Shown in pieces: positions 5,427 through 5,729 of a stretch of 5,729 bases of DNA (position 1 is its first letter; every line of letters starts with the position of its first letter). The stretch is from Nitrososphaeraceae archaeon (GTDB lineage: Archaea > Thermoproteota > Nitrososphaeria > Nitrososphaerales > Nitrososphaeraceae): the NCBI GenBank assembly GCA_025922735.1, contig JAICHI010000082.1, positions 1-5,729 on the forward strand, read 5' to 3'. Made by a program: the position numbers and the translations under genes. Below the pieces are notes generated by a model. It searched no databases. It saw nothing but the letters and a program-made list of their open reading frames with translations, and was not told where the DNA came from.

Positions 5427-5729
5427 ATAGAGTACGATGTGCCTGTACATACAGCCACCAGATAAGATTAGTAGGTTTATTCATATAATAAGCTTGCAAT
5501 TCCCTTTAGGAGTTCGAGGATTTCCTGACCAATGCCTTGGATCTTTTTTCAGTGTTAGAATATATTTTGCAAAAAAGTTTGAGCCCAAAAGTGTCTATCT
5601 AATATCTTGTTCATTGCTGCTTGCTGTCTCTGGCATACCAACAATTGCTTGACAACTTTTAGAGCTCCAACAGTCAAAAATCCCAGCATATGACCTACCT
5701 TTTACTAGTTTAGTGAGAATTTCGTTAAA

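Larger units (their letters stand above)
5076..5729. other. Right-end AT-rich region, no confident gene
   Basis: About 650 bases upstream of the phasin-like gene. Several mutually overlapping frames exist: plus 5437-5652 (71 codons), minus 5689-5555 (44 codons from an ATG), and minus from the right edge to a TAG at 5597-5595 (44 codons, open at the edge). None has a well-placed TATA box or a family I recognise. The edge frame could be the end of a gene lying outside the window. Two inverted repeats are listed separately. No tRNA, rRNA or CRISPR repeat is visible. Confidence 0.35.

Noticed and set aside
5437..5652. Plus-strand 71-codon frame near the right end
   Set aside because: There is no TATA box about 26 bp upstream, it overlaps competing minus-strand frames, and no family is recognised; kept only as a note in the region entry.

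Overview
The window looks like chromosomal DNA from an AT-rich ammonia-oxidising archaeon of the Nitrososphaeria (Thaumarchaeota), probably a Nitrososphaeraceae or Nitrosocosmicus-like lineage. Three things point there: a full-length archaeal transcription factor B (TFB), archaeal TATA-box promoters lying about 25-35 bp before start codons with no Shine-Dalgarno sequences (leaderless transcripts), and an alanine-rich phasin-like coiled-coil protein of a kind I associate with soil members of this group. The placement is inferred from gene content and style; there is no rRNA or marker gene to prove it.

Layout, left to right. 1-290: AT-rich DNA with only ambiguous short reading frames at the left edge. 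291-1330: a pirin-family bicupin protein (+), with its own promoter, a perfect 15-bp palindrome just upstream, and a T-rich terminator. 1331-1757: no convincing gene. 1758-2127: a small protein of the DUF5519 'luciferase domain' family (+) with promoter and short T-tract. 2128-2470: intergenic DNA with two GC-richer islands, one of which may be a decayed transposase piece. 2471-3450: a TFB (+) whose zinc ribbon has kept its backbone but lost all four zinc-binding cysteines. 3574-3974: a Rieske [2Fe-2S] ferredoxin (+) with its own promoter. 3975-4380: mostly empty, with a promoter-like site and a short, possibly broken reading frame. 4382-5075: the phasin-like protein (-), convergent with the Rieske gene, with promoter and T8 terminator. 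5076-5729: AT-rich, with two inverted repeats and no confident gene.

The five confident genes cover only a little over half of the window. Each appears to have its own leaderless promoter, so there is no sign of an operon. The most informative link is that the pirin and TFB genes share a 40-bp ungapped promoter block (31 of 40 bases identical, same spacing to the TATA box), suggesting common control. Possible themes are redox and metal chemistry (pirin, Rieske), a specialised transcription factor, and carbon-storage granules (phasin-like), but the sequence does not show that they form one system.

The best candidate for something new is the cysteine-free TFB, together with the pirin gene that shares its extended promoter.
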